A stretch of 64,000 nucleotides of DNA from Dendrobium chrysotoxum (GCA_019925795.1 CM034312.1:23649914-23713913), one strand, 5' to 3'; positions 36,501 to 51,500 are shown, counted from the first letter of the stretch. A program made the numbers and translations. The notes: generated by a model from the sequence alone, not told the origin.

Positions 36501-39500
36501 TATCTAGGTGTATGGGGGAGCCCCACATGATGGCATTGTCTATTCGCTTAGTTGTGGACTGGGAGGCATTGAGAAGGGAAAGTTAGCAAGATGAAGGATT
36601 TGAGAAAATCATGAGAGATTTATTGGGAAACAAGGATAGTCATCCAGGTTATACCTCAGTCGATCAAAGACTGTTATACAAAGGGCGAATGGTGATACTA
36701 AGGGCGTCGCCATACTTACCCCTCTTGTGCGGGTGTTTCACGCTAGTGCCATAAAAGAGCACTTGGGGTGCAAAAGACCTATCATAGGCTGACAGCAGAA
36801 TTATATTGGGTTGGAATGTAGAAAGATGAGGATATGGTGGCCAACTGCAATATCTATTAGAGGCACAAATATATTGCAATGGCTTCGAAAGAACTTTTGT
36901 AACCTCTAGCTCTACCCGAGGTGTGAAAAGAGATAGAGATAATGTGTTCATGAGCCACTTCTCAAAAAAGATATTTAGGATGCAAGGGATTGTTTTGAAG
37001 AGAAGTATAACATACCATCCACAGACTGATGGGTAGACCAAGGTGGTGAACAGGAGTGTGAAAACTTATTTGAGATATTTTGTGCCAGAAACACCCAAGA
37101 CTTGGGTGAAGTGGTTACCTTGGGTCGAGTACTAGTACAATGCATCCTATCATAGTGAAGCCAGACTACACCCTTCAAAATCTTTTATAACAGAGACCCT
37201 CCTCACTTGGTATACTACAGGACAAAGAGCACTCCGGTTTCATCAATGGAACAACAGTTGGAGGAACAGGATAGGATATTGGGAGAGCTAAAGGGGCACC
37301 TATTAAGGGCACAACAAATTATGAAGAAGCAAACTAATGGCCATAGAAGAGATGTGATGTTCGAGATGGGTGATATGGTGTATTTGAAAATTCGACCCTA
37401 CAAACAAAAGACCTTAACTCCAAGAAAAAATGAAAAGTTATTTCCATGGTACTATGGGCCTTATGAGGTTGTGGAGAGTAGGGGTGTCAATATTTGACAC
37501 AACACGAAAACCCGACTCAAACCCAACCCGGAAATTCCGGGTCAGACCCGACCCGATTTCAAAACAGGTCGGGTTCGGGTTCACGAATTCAACCCGTTTG
37601 AAAAACGGGTCGAGTTCGGGTTGACCCGTCGGGTTGCAGGGTCAACCCGAAAACTTATTTAAAATGAGCTGCCCGCACCCTGCCCGCCTTGACAGCGCCC
37701 AGCCCAAGCTTGCCCGCGCATGCCCGTGTGCTCCCGAGGCGCTAGCGTCCGCGCTCGCCCGCGCGTGCCCGCACCCGCCAGCGCAGTCGTGCTCACGCGC
37801 TCGCGTGCCCGCGCCCTCCAGCGCAGCAGCGCTCGCATGCCCGCTCGCCCGCCTGCAACCCGCCGTCAGCCGTCCTGCCAGCCCGCCGTCCCGCAGCTGC
37901 CAGAAACTTACCCGGGTCGGGTCGGGTTCGGGTCTGAATTTCCGACCCGTTTACATACCCGGGTCAGGTTAGGGTTGACCCGTTTGAATCCCGGGTCAGT
38001 TCGGGTTTGACCTGAACCCGACCCGAAATCCGATTTTGACACCTCTAGTGGAGAGGATTGGTTTTGTCTACCCCCTACTTCCACCATACAACCAGTATTC
38101 CATTTGCCCCGCTGAGGAAAGTTATTGGTGACCACAGTCCATCAGTGACACTGTCGATGACTTTGATAGAAGAAATGGAGATGATCCTGCAGCCAATGGA
38201 AGTGAGAGGAGTTCGCTCAACAACTGGAGCTAGAGAAGTGCTAATCGAGTGGAAGGATATGCCCAACTATGAAGCAACATGGGAATCATAACGGATGATT
38301 CAACAACAGTTTCTATCATTCCACCTTGAGGACAAATGACTCTTTGGGATGGGAGTATTGATAGACTGGTTGAGCTGGTCCAACCAATCAACCCGGCCCC
38401 AGCAAGGGGATTAATTAGGTTGTTTTTTTTTTTCATTATGTGATTTTGTGTTTTACAGTAATTTTCTTTGGAATTGTTCCTGGCGGCGCCTAAGATTTGT
38501 GGAGAGTCAATCTACCTCTCAAATAGTATATTAATTTGTATCTTGGTTTGTTGTGCCAATATCAATAAAATTAGCCCATAATATCATTCTTTCTCTCTAA
38601 TTTCTACTGCATTTTCTCTTCATTATTGCAGTTTTTTTGGCTGTGTGGAGATCAGATTCCTATCAGAATAATATAGACTAATTGCATAAAATCATAAGAA
38701 AATGTATACACTGCATGATTCAAAAATGTGCCAAAAAGCATGCAATAAGTAAGACGAAGAATATAAAAGAGCAATTTGTTGTCATTTTGAGTGAAGGAAG
38801 ACCAAAACAATTTAATTTACAAAACTTGAAGAAAAAGGTCAAAAAAACCAGTTGAATTGATTTATTTATTTGCCATTTGAGAAAAAAAAAGTATGATAAA
38901 GTCAAAATGATTAAATTCTACATGACTTTATAGCATATAACTTAGAACACATCAACACGTAATAAGTAACAAAAAAATGAAAAAGGCCTTTGCATGACGT
39001 GTGAAGAGCCTGAACAGAGCATCAAGAAACTATAAAGGCTCGCTTCTTTTTAACATGCATTGCCAAACTACAATAGCTCTCTTCTTGTTAATACGCATTG
39101 ACAAATAAGGTGCAAAATGCTCTTGAAGTGCTTCACCTTATTTGAGAACCTCAAAGCGCTGATGCCTCAATGTCTCAATTACCATGCGTAAAATATTAAA
39201 CAGTCAACAGCATCCTGCTCTTGCCCATTCTATTTTGGCCCTACCACTAATTATTATGCTAGCATAGTAAGACCCATAGTAATAATTTATCAAAACAAAC
39301 ACTATGCCATCAATTTTTCCATTCAGGATTAATATCACAATATATTATAATATATTAAAAACAAACGAATCGATGTCTTGTAAGAAATAATCAGATCTTC
39401 AAGTCATCAAAGAATCATTAAATAGAAAGCTGAACAGATTATCACTCTGTTAAAGTAGCACCAATAAACAGCAGAAAATTATCTTGCTGATATTAGCAAT

Positions 39501-42500
39501 AGAAGGAGCTGAAATAAAAAAAATTAAAGAATTCCATCCATAAATTTGAAATAACTATCCATCAGCTCTCGAACTGAATGAATGCAAATAACATGCAGTT
39601 ACTCGAACATTCTTGTAACAAAATCCAATGATTCTATAGATACTCAAGGGATAAATGGCATGATAATAAATCGAATTGTGTATTTCTTGGAAAACAGGTT
39701 TAAAAATCTCTGCAGGCACAGAACAAGGACTGTTAAATGCTCAACATACGCATACACGAAAGGCAATGAGAAAAATAGTTCAATCAAAATTACATTTACA
39801 TCTATGCCAATAGCAACATTATTCAACCGGGTTTCATAAAATGCTCAACAATTTCATGTAACAAAAAAAATGAAAACTGAATATATAGTCTTTGCCCAGT
39901 ATAACTATTCAACAAATAAAAACTCAGGAAAGGATGAGTTTCAAAATCTTTAAATTTGCTTTGATATTAGCATAATAAAAGAATAATCAATTAATTTTTA
40001 TATTACACTCATCTCAAAATAAATCCAAAGAATTTAACACTTATCCTAATAAAATTATGATCGGAATATCCTCACAACGCTTTTTTTTTTTCTATTTCAA
40101 CCCAAACAACTGAATACCTACCATAAATCTCAAGTGTGCCTAAGCCAAGTTCCAACAAATCTATTCTAAAGTTTGAAAAGCTCCACTCAAACTCTTAACT
40201 ATAGAAAAATGCATCAATAGGGAACTCAAGCTCATAAACCAACCAAAGCTAAAGTTTACAAGCAAGACACTCTCCTCTTGAAACTGTATTTCAATAGCAC
40301 TAGTTATAAACAAAATATACAACAGAAACATTTAGCTACTTAAAAATTGGCATACTCAACTGTTGACCTCTAAAAATCCCGGAGGTGCATCGAGTTCTGA
40401 TCAGCCTATGGTTTAGCCCGAATAAGCCTGTCATCTCTCGACTAAATCAATAGTCATGCATACCCAACGTGACCCCAAATGAATGAACAATCTTCTTGAT
40501 TCCCCAATCACGGTAGTCTCAACACAATCTTGTGGATACATTATATTGACTAAATATGATTCCAATTAACTCAATCAACTCTACCACTGAATCAATAGCA
40601 TGTAAGACCTAATGTGTCCTCAAACCAATGGGCAACCCTCATCACTCCCACAATCACAATAGAACACAATCTTGTAGATCCATTATGCCCATCCAATGAT
40701 ATCCCAATTGACACAATGCAAAAAAAAAGGACTAGATCAGCTTCACCGAGTCTTGGCTAACCTATGCTAAATGGAATTGAAAAAGCCAGTTCTGATTGTC
40801 CCAAACAATCCCCAATTTGTACTGAAGCGACCTAATTGGGTCATGAACAACTCAATTAACCATAGGTAACCTAAATGGATTCTAATGGGTTCTCTTAGTG
40901 TCTTAATTGGCCCTAAGTTGGGACTAGTTAATAGGGAGGACTTAATGGACACCCTAACGAGTCCCAATCAAAACCCTCCAAGTCATAATTGACCCCGGCT
41001 AAGTCCATATTAGTTTAGATACGCTCAATAAACTTGAATGAATAATCTATAAACATACTCGTTCTAAACTAACATAAGCAAAATAGGCTAATCCTAAATG
41101 GCCTAAACAAGCCCTAATTAGCCTAATACGTCCCTGAAATGTCCTAATATGGTCATGTGGGATCTAGCTCAACCTAAGAGACTTTAACAAGTGTTAATGG
41201 GTACCCTCAGTCCTAGTTGAGCCTATATCCATTCTAAATTCTAAGTTGACAATGATGATGGAATGAACTTCTATTGGGTCTTAATCAAACCCCTCTAATC
41301 ATAATTAATTATGACAAAATATTAATTGATGCTAGTTAGATACACTCAAAAGACCTAAAAAGAACTTGTTGGCCCCAGTTCCTCTGATCAAACTTTATTC
41401 AATCCCAATTGATTTAGTTAAGCAAATCGGGTCCAATCTTGGCTGATATGGCCTCAACTGGGTTTTTTCATGTCACTGAACACTTAATTGACTCAATGAC
41501 TTGACTAGATTCATGAGTCCATAGTTCAAATAGAATGAAACTCAACCTCAATTAGCTTTAAAAGGGTACCACAAAATTACGTTAGGCAAACTCAATTAAA
41601 CTATGCCTCTTTCATCTGAATCTCATCAAGTGATCAATCCATAAGCTCGAATTAATGTCTCATCACAAATCTAAATGTAGTAATTAACCCACACAACTCA
41701 ATAATGATAAGTTAATTAACCTTAATTAACTAATTAGGCCTTTGTCAAGCTTAATTGGCTCTTAGCCTAGCCAATTAGGATCCTAGCCTTTAATTAGAGT
41801 CATTTAAACCACATAATGATGTTCACCCAATCAAATTTGACTTCATACATTAAATTCCATGGTTTACGCCTCAATTAGTCCAATTAAAAAAACTCAAGCC
41901 CCTATTGCAACATGATAACATGAGTTAAGCCTAATCCTAATCTAAGCTCAAAATTGAGTCCAATAATCATGATCTTAGCCCAAGGATCAAATTCAACTTA
42001 AAATTGAGCTTGGGGACCAATTCCATCATTGGCCCAAGTGCCCAACCTTGGGCTAGTATGCAAGCTCTAAATTAAGACAAGCCAAACTCAATTAGCCTTA
42101 GCTCATACAAGCTTTAGGACAACCCCAACCAAGTCCAATCCATTAAAATTAGGAGCTCTATCAGGTTCGTAATCAAACACGTAATTCATCCTAGCACTTG
42201 AGCCCAAGGAATGAGCTTAGCACTATTTTGGCTCGAGTTATGGCAGATGAACTCGTATCTCATGAGCCCACAAGAGAGCTCGCCCAAGGGCCACAAGACC
42301 TAACTCAATAGGAGACTCAGAAGGGAGTCGCCTCTTGCAAGGACAATCAAGGATCCTCACATATCACTCAATTCACCACTCGCCCTCCATCAAGGGGGGG
42401 GCCACTAGCCGCTATCCATAACAAAATGCTCTCAACTACACCATCAATCTTAGCTACAGAAAAGCATCCTACTAAGAGGGTTCCAGCTCGCCCATCATAG

Positions 42501-45500
42501 AAAACCAACCACAAAACCTATCATCCCCACAACCTAAACACACTCACCTCCTACTCCTAAGCAATCCAAAGCTCCACTATAAGTTGCCAATAACCTTGGG
42601 ATGCTAGTCAGCTACAACCCTCTCAGCTCAACACTCATTAGACTCACCCTACTCTCCTCAAGATAGAGAAACAAGATTAAGAGAAGCAATCATCCATCAA
42701 GTCAGTCAGAACATGACACATGTATAGGACAGACTGTACTACAATTCATTATCTTATATATTTTTATTTATCTATTGATGTAGCATTTCCTATAGCCCTT
42801 GGTCCCTATAAATAAGAAGTGAAGAAGAATATTTTGGATATTTTGCATCATTTACCATTTGTCTCTAGATACTCAAGCTAGTGGATTATTTTCTATAGTA
42901 CTTTTTCCACTCTTTCTCTCCATTCTTACATAAATTGTCAAGAGTTTCCCTAGAACTTGCCTGCTTGTAAGGTTGGTTGTTACCCACAGACAAACTTTGA
43001 TCAAACATCCTTAAAAGGTAACTCATCCTAGCGCTTGAGCCCTAGGCATGAGCTTATAACCATTTGTCCTCAGGATTGTTCTCAAATCGAATGCAAGATG
43101 CAATTAACCAAGTGCTTGCTCCTATGGAAAACATAATAACCTAAAATTAAAATAAACATCAATCTACCCTTAGAGATAGGATACGAAATGAGCATATTCG
43201 TGAAAAGGTTGGAGTAGCTCCAGTGGAAGATAAGATTAGAGAGAGTCGCCTTAGATGGTTTGGTCACGTAAAACGGCGGCCTCCCGATGACCCGGTTAGG
43301 AAAGTAGAGGTCTTAGATTTGACTTATGTTAAGAAAGGTAGAGGTAGACCTAAAAAGACTTGGTTAGAAAATATTAGAAATGATCTTTCTTTATTAGATT
43401 TAAACGAGAATTTGACTTTTAACAGGACACAATGGAGAAAAAGGATTCATGTAGCCGACCCCACGTAGTGGGATAAAGGCTTGATGATGTTGATGTTGAT
43501 GTTGATCAATCTATCCCACAACTCATTGGAAAAAATCACTTAGACATCTTTTCCAATTTGCCTCTTCAAGGTTTTTTTCAATCTCGCTTTCCAATATTGG
43601 AGCAACATCCCATTCAAAAGCCACATATTATTGCAGCTTAAAGAAAAAATATAAAGAGCAAAAAAAATAGAATAAAACAATAAAATATAAAATATGATAC
43701 AAAATAACTAATACACACAACAAGTAACTAAAATGGAAACATGTATAATAACAAATATATCATTATCCTTGTTAAGTAAAACAAAAAGAATGATTCAATA
43801 ATTCATTACATATTCATAATAAAAAATACAAAAATACAGAAAAAAAACTAAAGGTTTTCTCAATTTTCTTATGATTAAAAGGTGTTGGCCAAAGATGCAT
43901 ATTGCCTGGAGGAAAAAAAACAATGGGGTAGTTTGTTATACTGAAAAGGGATTGCAATGTAAAAAGAATAAAGTATAAAGTAAAATTAGCGTAATGAAAA
44001 CCCATTACAGTTGATTGAGTACACTACAAATAAAATTTACATTTTTTTTTTCATTTGACGTAAATGAATGCAGAGTAAAAAAATAGTACATTATGAATAA
44101 TATTTGATTGAAGATGGTTGACGGCGACGGGCAGCAACGATGAGCAGCAAAGATTAGATTGGCAGTGGTCGTGGCGGTGGCCCGAAACAATGGGTGTGGA
44201 TGGTCGATGGCGGTTGACAAATAGCATTAGGTGGTGGCCAGTGGTTACGAAAGCAATCTACATCACTTTACAAGCTATATATTTGGAATTCGCCAAACTA
44301 AAGCGAATTCCAAATACATTGAAAATGAACTATAAGGTGAATTCCAAATTCGGTCCAAAATACAATGTATTTGAAACACAACCATCCAATCGATCTAATT
44401 GTTAGAACTATGCTTACTTGAATCATACTTGAAACATTGTTGACCAACCAACCTCTACATATTTTTACATGATCACTTTACACATGATCAGAGAGGACAG
44501 CATAAGCCAATTAAATGGTACTTTGGGTCACCCATATGCCTTGGGTGTTAAAGAGTTGGTGCAAAATTAGTATGATTTTATGATGATTAGTACTGGTTGT
44601 TTCTTAAAACAAATAAGTTTTGTGTATCCCTTCGCACAACCACCAGCTCCCCATCATAATCTAACCATTCCCCTCTATTTATATTCATATTCTCACTCTT
44701 CAGATCAATTAAGCCAGCAAGCTAATGTAAGTGGTACTTTGCACGAGTTTTGGCTCAAAGAAGAACGACCTACTAGGCATGAAAGCCATCATACATTTTG
44801 TTTTGTGAAGCTGGACATTAAGAACATTGGCACCTCAAGACTCTCCATTAGTTAACTAAAAGAAAAAGACTTTAATTTTACAATGATTTTATCAAGAGAT
44901 CAAAATCTCCGTGACAAATAGTTTAATACTCAGTGACAAATAGTTTAATACTCAATAGTTGAGTTCTGCATAATACGGGGGGAAGAAGCAAAAAAAAACT
45001 CTACTGCTGCTCAATTTTTACCACTATAATCTTTTTCGTCTCTCAAAAAAATGAAAGTTGTAAACCTTATAACAGAGATATCAAGAGACAACATTTAGAA
45101 CACACAGATTATAAAACAAAAACATTGACCTACAGACCTGGTTTATAACATCCTTGATCATTTCTTTAGCAGATTCAATTTGCTTTTTGTTACCAGTTAT
45201 CCGGACAGTTCTTTCCCTTGATGAATCACCCTCAGGAAGATGCTGTGGTATCAACTGCATGATAACATAAACCAGTACAAAATATCTTTAAAAGTTATGG
45301 TGCCCTTAGTTTCAACATTTCTGAGAAATAAGCACCTATTCATCAATAAAAAAATAGATTTCAAAAAACCTGAATCCGAGCACCAGTTTTTGTTTGCATG
45401 TTCTTTATGGTTCCGCCACCTTTACCAATAATCACTCCAACCTAAAAATGTAAAAATAATTGCTAAGGAAAAAGGCTGCAGTGAAAATGGCATTGAAAGT

Positions 45501-48500
45501 TTGATATGGCCTGCACCTTCCCATTTGGTATTTGTATCTCAATTTGTTCACTGTCAGGTTGTGAAGTACTAAATCCCCTAGCCACCAATGACGGTGATCC
45601 TCCAGCATCAGCCTAACAAGAAAAGTATAACGACGTCCATATTTAACCAATCCTCTAGAACATAAGCAACCACAAATCAACATGGGTGACAATAAAATTA
45701 GCAATTCATAGTACAGTAGCAAACCTCAGCAATGACATTTTTTATCAACTGTTCTGCCTTATTAATATTTTCCGGAGTCCCTGTCAGCTCAACAGGTCGA
45801 GTGGAAGAAAGTTGACCAACGTCAGCATCCTTTGTGATCTGAATCCTTGCCCCAGAATTTATTTGAAGAAATCTAATAGTTTCCCCGGATTTGCCAATAA
45901 GGATACCAACCTAAAGAACATAGTATTAGACAAAGGAATCAACACAGCACAAACAATATATATATGAACTTTCCACAAAAGATTCCCATAGTAAAACTAG
46001 AAAATGAACCAAAACAATGCTTAAAATTGTGCAATATGAGGGGTGCCTTGAAGCGCACCTCAGCGCATTTCACCTCGAGCTGCATGCCTTAGGCGGCCAA
46101 ATTGAGACATATGCCTCACATTGGCTGAGGCATGCCTTAAGACATCCTGCCTTAGCTACTTGAGGCATACGCGACTAGAATTCTCATTTTTTTTGGAAAT
46201 TTAAAACCAAAGATTAAACACCTAAATAACTAAGCCAACTAAACATGCCCATGTTGTTGCTCGAGACCATAGCAATTCATCTCATGAAGCCAGAACCGAG
46301 GCTAGCGCCCTTCCCCAATGCCACCAATCATCTCCAGCACCGGTGAACCTGCCACCAACGTGTGTTCCTCCCACTACCCTAGTTTCCCTCTTTTACAAGT
46401 ATTCTTCCTTCCACATATTTTTTCTGTAAAGAGTTAAAATTTTTGAAACCCTAATTTCTTTGATTTTAGTTAATTTAATTGCTTTTGAATGGCTAATTTA
46501 AGTTGTCTACTTTTTTGAATGCTCTCATACGGTAAAATTTAAATAAAATTTTCAGTTTAGAGTTTTGGACAAAATGGTTAGAGGCAAGAAAAAATCCACA
46601 TTGGGTCATAGAAAGGACCTTGCAAACATAGCGTTTAAATTGATGTAGGAGGAAGTGACAAAGTATAAGTATATTTGAAATGCAATTATTGTGACAAGGT
46701 AGTTAACAATGGTGTACTAAGGATGAAGGAACACGTCTCCGGATATCACAAAAAAATGTGGCACCATGTGCTAAAGTACCAAAAATAGTAAAAGAGGAGA
46801 TTAGATCATATATGAATAAGTCAACAATGTCAAAGAATCTAGCTTATTATATGGGAGTGAGCGTAGTAGCTAGGACTCGTCATCATCCTTGCCACCAATG
46901 AATAGCTGGGGTGCAAGAGGTCCCATGCATCATTACATCGTCAACCTAAAGGATGATAGGCAAGGAAATAGGCCTTGTGCATTGTAGATATTGTCCCCGC
47001 AGACTGTCAGGGAGGCACGCAAATGTGTTTGTATCAATATAAGAGTTTTTTTTTTATGAGAACACTTTCCCATTTAATGTTGCAATCTCTACTTCCTACT
47101 ACACCATAATCCACTCCATCAGAGCTTATGATTGAGACTTGAAAACCTCGCCCATCTATGATTTAAGAATGGTAGTTTTAAAGGAGTTGGCCAACAAAGA
47201 GAAAAGTATTGAAGAAATTAAACAAAATTCGAACAAGACCGAGGTTATTGTGATATCTGATTGATGGTCTAACATTAAGAATAGAAATTAAATCAACATA
47301 CTATTAATATTCCATACAAAACTATTTTCTTTAAGTCTGTATAAACATGTGATCAAGTGAAGGATGTGGAGTAGATTTTTGGATTACTAGATTGAGTGAT
47401 TAAGAAGATAGGAGAGCATTTAGTTGTACTAATTGTAACAAATAATGCTAGTGCTTGCAAGGCAGCAAGAGTCCAATTGTTAGAGAAGAGAAAGAACTTA
47501 TATTAGACTCCATGTGTTGTACATACTTGAGAAGCTAAGTGAGTTTCCACAACACAGAAATGCACCAAGTAAAACCAAGAAGATCAGCAAAGTCATATAT
47601 TATCATTATCGGGTTTTGGCATTTATGATGAAGTTTTCAAAGAAAGAGATCCTACAGCCTGTTGCAAGAAGATTTGTTGCAGTTTATTTGACACTATAAA
47701 GCATGCTAAAAGCCATGCAGCCTCTGAAAGCAATATTTACTTCCACTCAGTAGTTGAGCTAAGCTTGAGCAAAGAAAGCTAAGGAAAAGGAGGTTAGAAA
47801 ATTTATTTTGATCGAAAGATTCTAGTTGACTATATCATATGCAATAATAACAACTAAGCCACTAGTTCAACCACTGAGGATGATTGATACAGAGAAGAAG
47901 TTTGCAATGGATTTTATATACAAAGCAATGAATGGAGTGAAGGAGTTGATTATATATACTTTCGGAGGAGATGAGCAAACTATAAGGAAATATAGGATAC
48001 AATCGATCATAAATGGGTGTTACAACTTCATCATCATTCACATGTTGCAGACTATTATCTTAATCTTTAGTTTCGATATGCAATAAATAAATTAACAAAT
48101 CCTGAGATAAAATTAAGGCTTTACCATCATGGAAATACTTTTTTGCTAACACATCTGAAAGGGAAAATGCTGAAATGCAACTTGTACTTTTTAAAAATAA
48201 TGAAGGGGTCTTCAGTAAGCAAAAGACAAATACAAAATGAAATCTCCAGATTTTTTTTTTTGTTCCTATTGCGTTGGATGAAACTTCTACTTTCGAATTA
48301 TTTTTTTCAATTATGTTTATTTCTTCATACTTCAATTGAGTGGTGGATACAGTTTGTTTATGACACTCGGGAGTTACAATATTTTGTTTTTAAGGTTTTG
48401 GAGTTTGCATGCTCTTCATACGGATGTGAACGCAACTGAAGTATGTATGATCAAATTCACACAAAAAGAAGTAATCATCTAAAAATCTAAGGATGAATTC

Positions 48501-51500
48501 TTTGATGTACATCATGTACAACTAGAAACTTAAGGACAAAAATTGAAAAAAAAAATTTGAATGATGATGAGGATCCATTGCTATCTGATGACATTCCATC
48601 GAATGACGAATAGTTCATGTATGATGAAGTTGAAGTCACACCATCTAGTTTACAAGAAGAAGATCTAAATGTTGATCTCTTTGATGGTGATAGAAATAAA
48701 GCATATGCATCTAATACAAGCCAATAATAAAAAGAACAAAAAAGAAGAGTTTATCATCTTTTTGTTGTTTAATAATATTTAAGGAAGAGGAAAATGATTG
48801 AGATTAAGGATGAAAAAAGAAGAATGAGAGAGGCCTTGGACTCCACAAATGATGAGGCAAGGAAGAAAGCCATTTGATACGACAACGAATCCAATTAGCA
48901 CACCCTAAGTGATGACTTCTGAGTTGTTATATTGTTAATTTGACCTTTGAAAGTTTAATGTTGAAGAGTATGAAACTAGGAATGAATGATCAGATTTTGT
49001 GACAAACATAGTTAATCTTTAACTTCGACTTGGTATATTTTGTTACTTTTAGTTAATTATTATATCTTATATTACTATACCATGTTGATGCATACATTGC
49101 ATCTATTTCACGTAATTTGTAACATGATAATTTGCGTCTTGTGCAATTTATTACTTCATATGTACGTCAATTTATTATTTCTTAATACATTAAAGTGTTA
49201 ATATGTAATTTTGTAATATATTATTTGATTATGATGCTAATAATTCACTTTCAACCTTTATTTTAACTTCATGCAATGTTTGAATAGTGAGACTTTCTCC
49301 TCCTAATGCCTTGAGGCTTAAGCCTCATCTCACTCATAAAAAACTTCTCAACACTCAATTGCACAATTGTAAACCTTGCATTAAACCACCAAGTACCAAT
49401 AGCACTGAAAAAAGTAAATTAAAAAGAAGATTTTTATACACCAGTATGATCATCCAGTAAGAGTTTATTTTAATATTCTATTGGCAAACTGAACATGAAT
49501 AGCCTTTTTTTAATTGTTTCCCAATAGCATGATTCATAACAGATAGTCGGTATTATATACACTTTTCTTCAATGAATAGATGAAAGAATAATAAGCTAAA
49601 ATACCCAATGAGTGATCAATAAAAAAACAACATCAAAAAGCCTTTATCCCACCATATGGGGTTGGCTACATGAATTATTTTTCTCAATTGTGCCTTATTA
49701 AGAGTCAAATTATCATTATAAAAAAGGACATTTTTAATACTTTCTAATCAGGTCTTTTTAGATCTACTTCAATCAAAACATAAATATTCCACATTATTCA
49801 ATCAGCATATAGATAGAAAACAAGGCCTACCAACAGCCGACTATATAACATCATGGTTTTATTGTTAATACTAATACATGGCTTCATATAGTAAATGAAA
49901 TTCAAATATCAACATGCCTTGTGATTCATTCAAACGATGCGTTTAAACACTTGGTGGAAAAAATTGTCTACACATTTAAAGCATTAGGGACTTCATATTA
50001 CAAAGCAAATGGCAGATTAAAATGTAGAGAACAGTGTTTAGGGCAATGCTCAACATCTAATCAAGATAAAATCAAGTTGCAATCCAAAGCACCGATTAGG
50101 GAAAAAAAGTTTGATATGCGTATCAAATTGACATGCAAATCACAAAGGACTTGTGAGGATTAAAAAATAATAATTAACCTATTTTTGATGTATGCACAAA
50201 AACAAAATCAACATTATCTCTCTCTCTCACCCCCCTATAGGTGGCACCTCATGAAGCAACCAAAGGAATTTGAATTTTCAAATGGAGGAAAACAAGACTT
50301 AAATCAAAGAATAGATCTACACTTGGTGGAAAGAAAACTCAATATTTCCTACTTTCATGTCCAGCCACTCTTCCATTTGTTTTATGTTTTATTCATGTAT
50401 TCATCAAAGAAAAATGCTATATAAAGGAGAATGCTCTTATAATAAATGAAGACTTGGCTTGAATCATGTAAAATACTTGAAAAGCATTGGTAAGAAGGAG
50501 CTTGGTGGATTCTCTCTGTTATGATTAGTTTGGTGAGTATCCATGAATAATACTTTGCATCTTCCCCTTTCAATCATGAATGAATATTCATCATCTCTAT
50601 CATTCATGGTTTTATCAACTTCATCTCTCCACCCATTTATGTTAGGCTTGGCCACCACATACTCTTAAGAATCATTTGTTCATGGTTTTATCATCATCAT
50701 CTCTCCACCCATTCATGTTAGGCATGGCCACCATAATCTTAACACCATTGGTTTAAATTGCATCATATAAAATGACGACCATAAATTAAATATGTTATAG
50801 CTCTTTGTTTTCATATTGAATAATAATGAGGTATACCCTCAACCTTTCATTTTACATCCCCCCTTCCATCTATTACCAATTTGCAGACAAAACAAGATTC
50901 ATCTACTCATTTGTAAAAATAATTTGATGGCCTCCTCTTTTTTGAATTAATTTGATAAGTAAACTCAAAGCCTCTAATTGTTCTTTCTAATATTAACTTT
51001 GATTTTCAAATTAATACTCCCATGGCTCTTTTCTGTTAAAAAATTAATTTTTTTCTCCCACCATTCCAGAAATAGCCTAGGTCAAGGTGGACCACTTTGT
51101 AAAATTGCGCAACTTGAGGCGGGGCTCAGCGCAATTTTCATTCGGAAGATATCAAGGCGGATGCATGGAAGGGCTTTTGTGAGGCGTACTCCTTGAGTTT
51201 ACAGAGGCGCGCCACGCTTCATTTACGTGAGGCATTCGCCTCAATAAAATAGAAAAAAATTAAAGGCTTAAACCTAAGCATCCTCGGTTCATCTATCGTG
51301 TGCTGTTCGACTTCTCCTGCTGCAGCAGAATTTTGAACGATTTACTAAAATTCCTTCGCCTTAGTTGACGACTTTCCCTGTTCGATCGGAAGTCAACATA
51401 GTTCGACGAGTTGGATCAGAAGTCACGAAAGGTTCGACGACGCCTTTGTTTGTCGTGGTAGTTTCGCATGATTCATTAAAAGCCCCTTCACCTTCGTCCA

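Larger units (their letters stand above)
32924..38665 (+). mobile_element. Ty3/gypsy chromovirus, complete but dead, in intron 7
   Basis: A 5.7-kb LTR retrotransposon on the strand opposite to the host gene. The 5-bp target duplication GAATA lies at 32919-32923 and 38666-38670. The 5' LTR is 32924-33502 and the 3' LTR 38359-38665. The order gag, zinc knuckle, protease, reverse transcriptase, RNase H, integrase, chromodomain is that of chromoviruses. All domains are broken by stops and frameshifts. It also carries a nested MITE (37479-38047). Confidence 0.93.

Noticed and set aside
37634..38010. Ala/Arg/Pro-rich open frames of 96-112 codons
   Set aside because: They lie wholly inside the GC-rich MITE and exist because GC-rich DNA lacks stop codons. 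No start context or domain.
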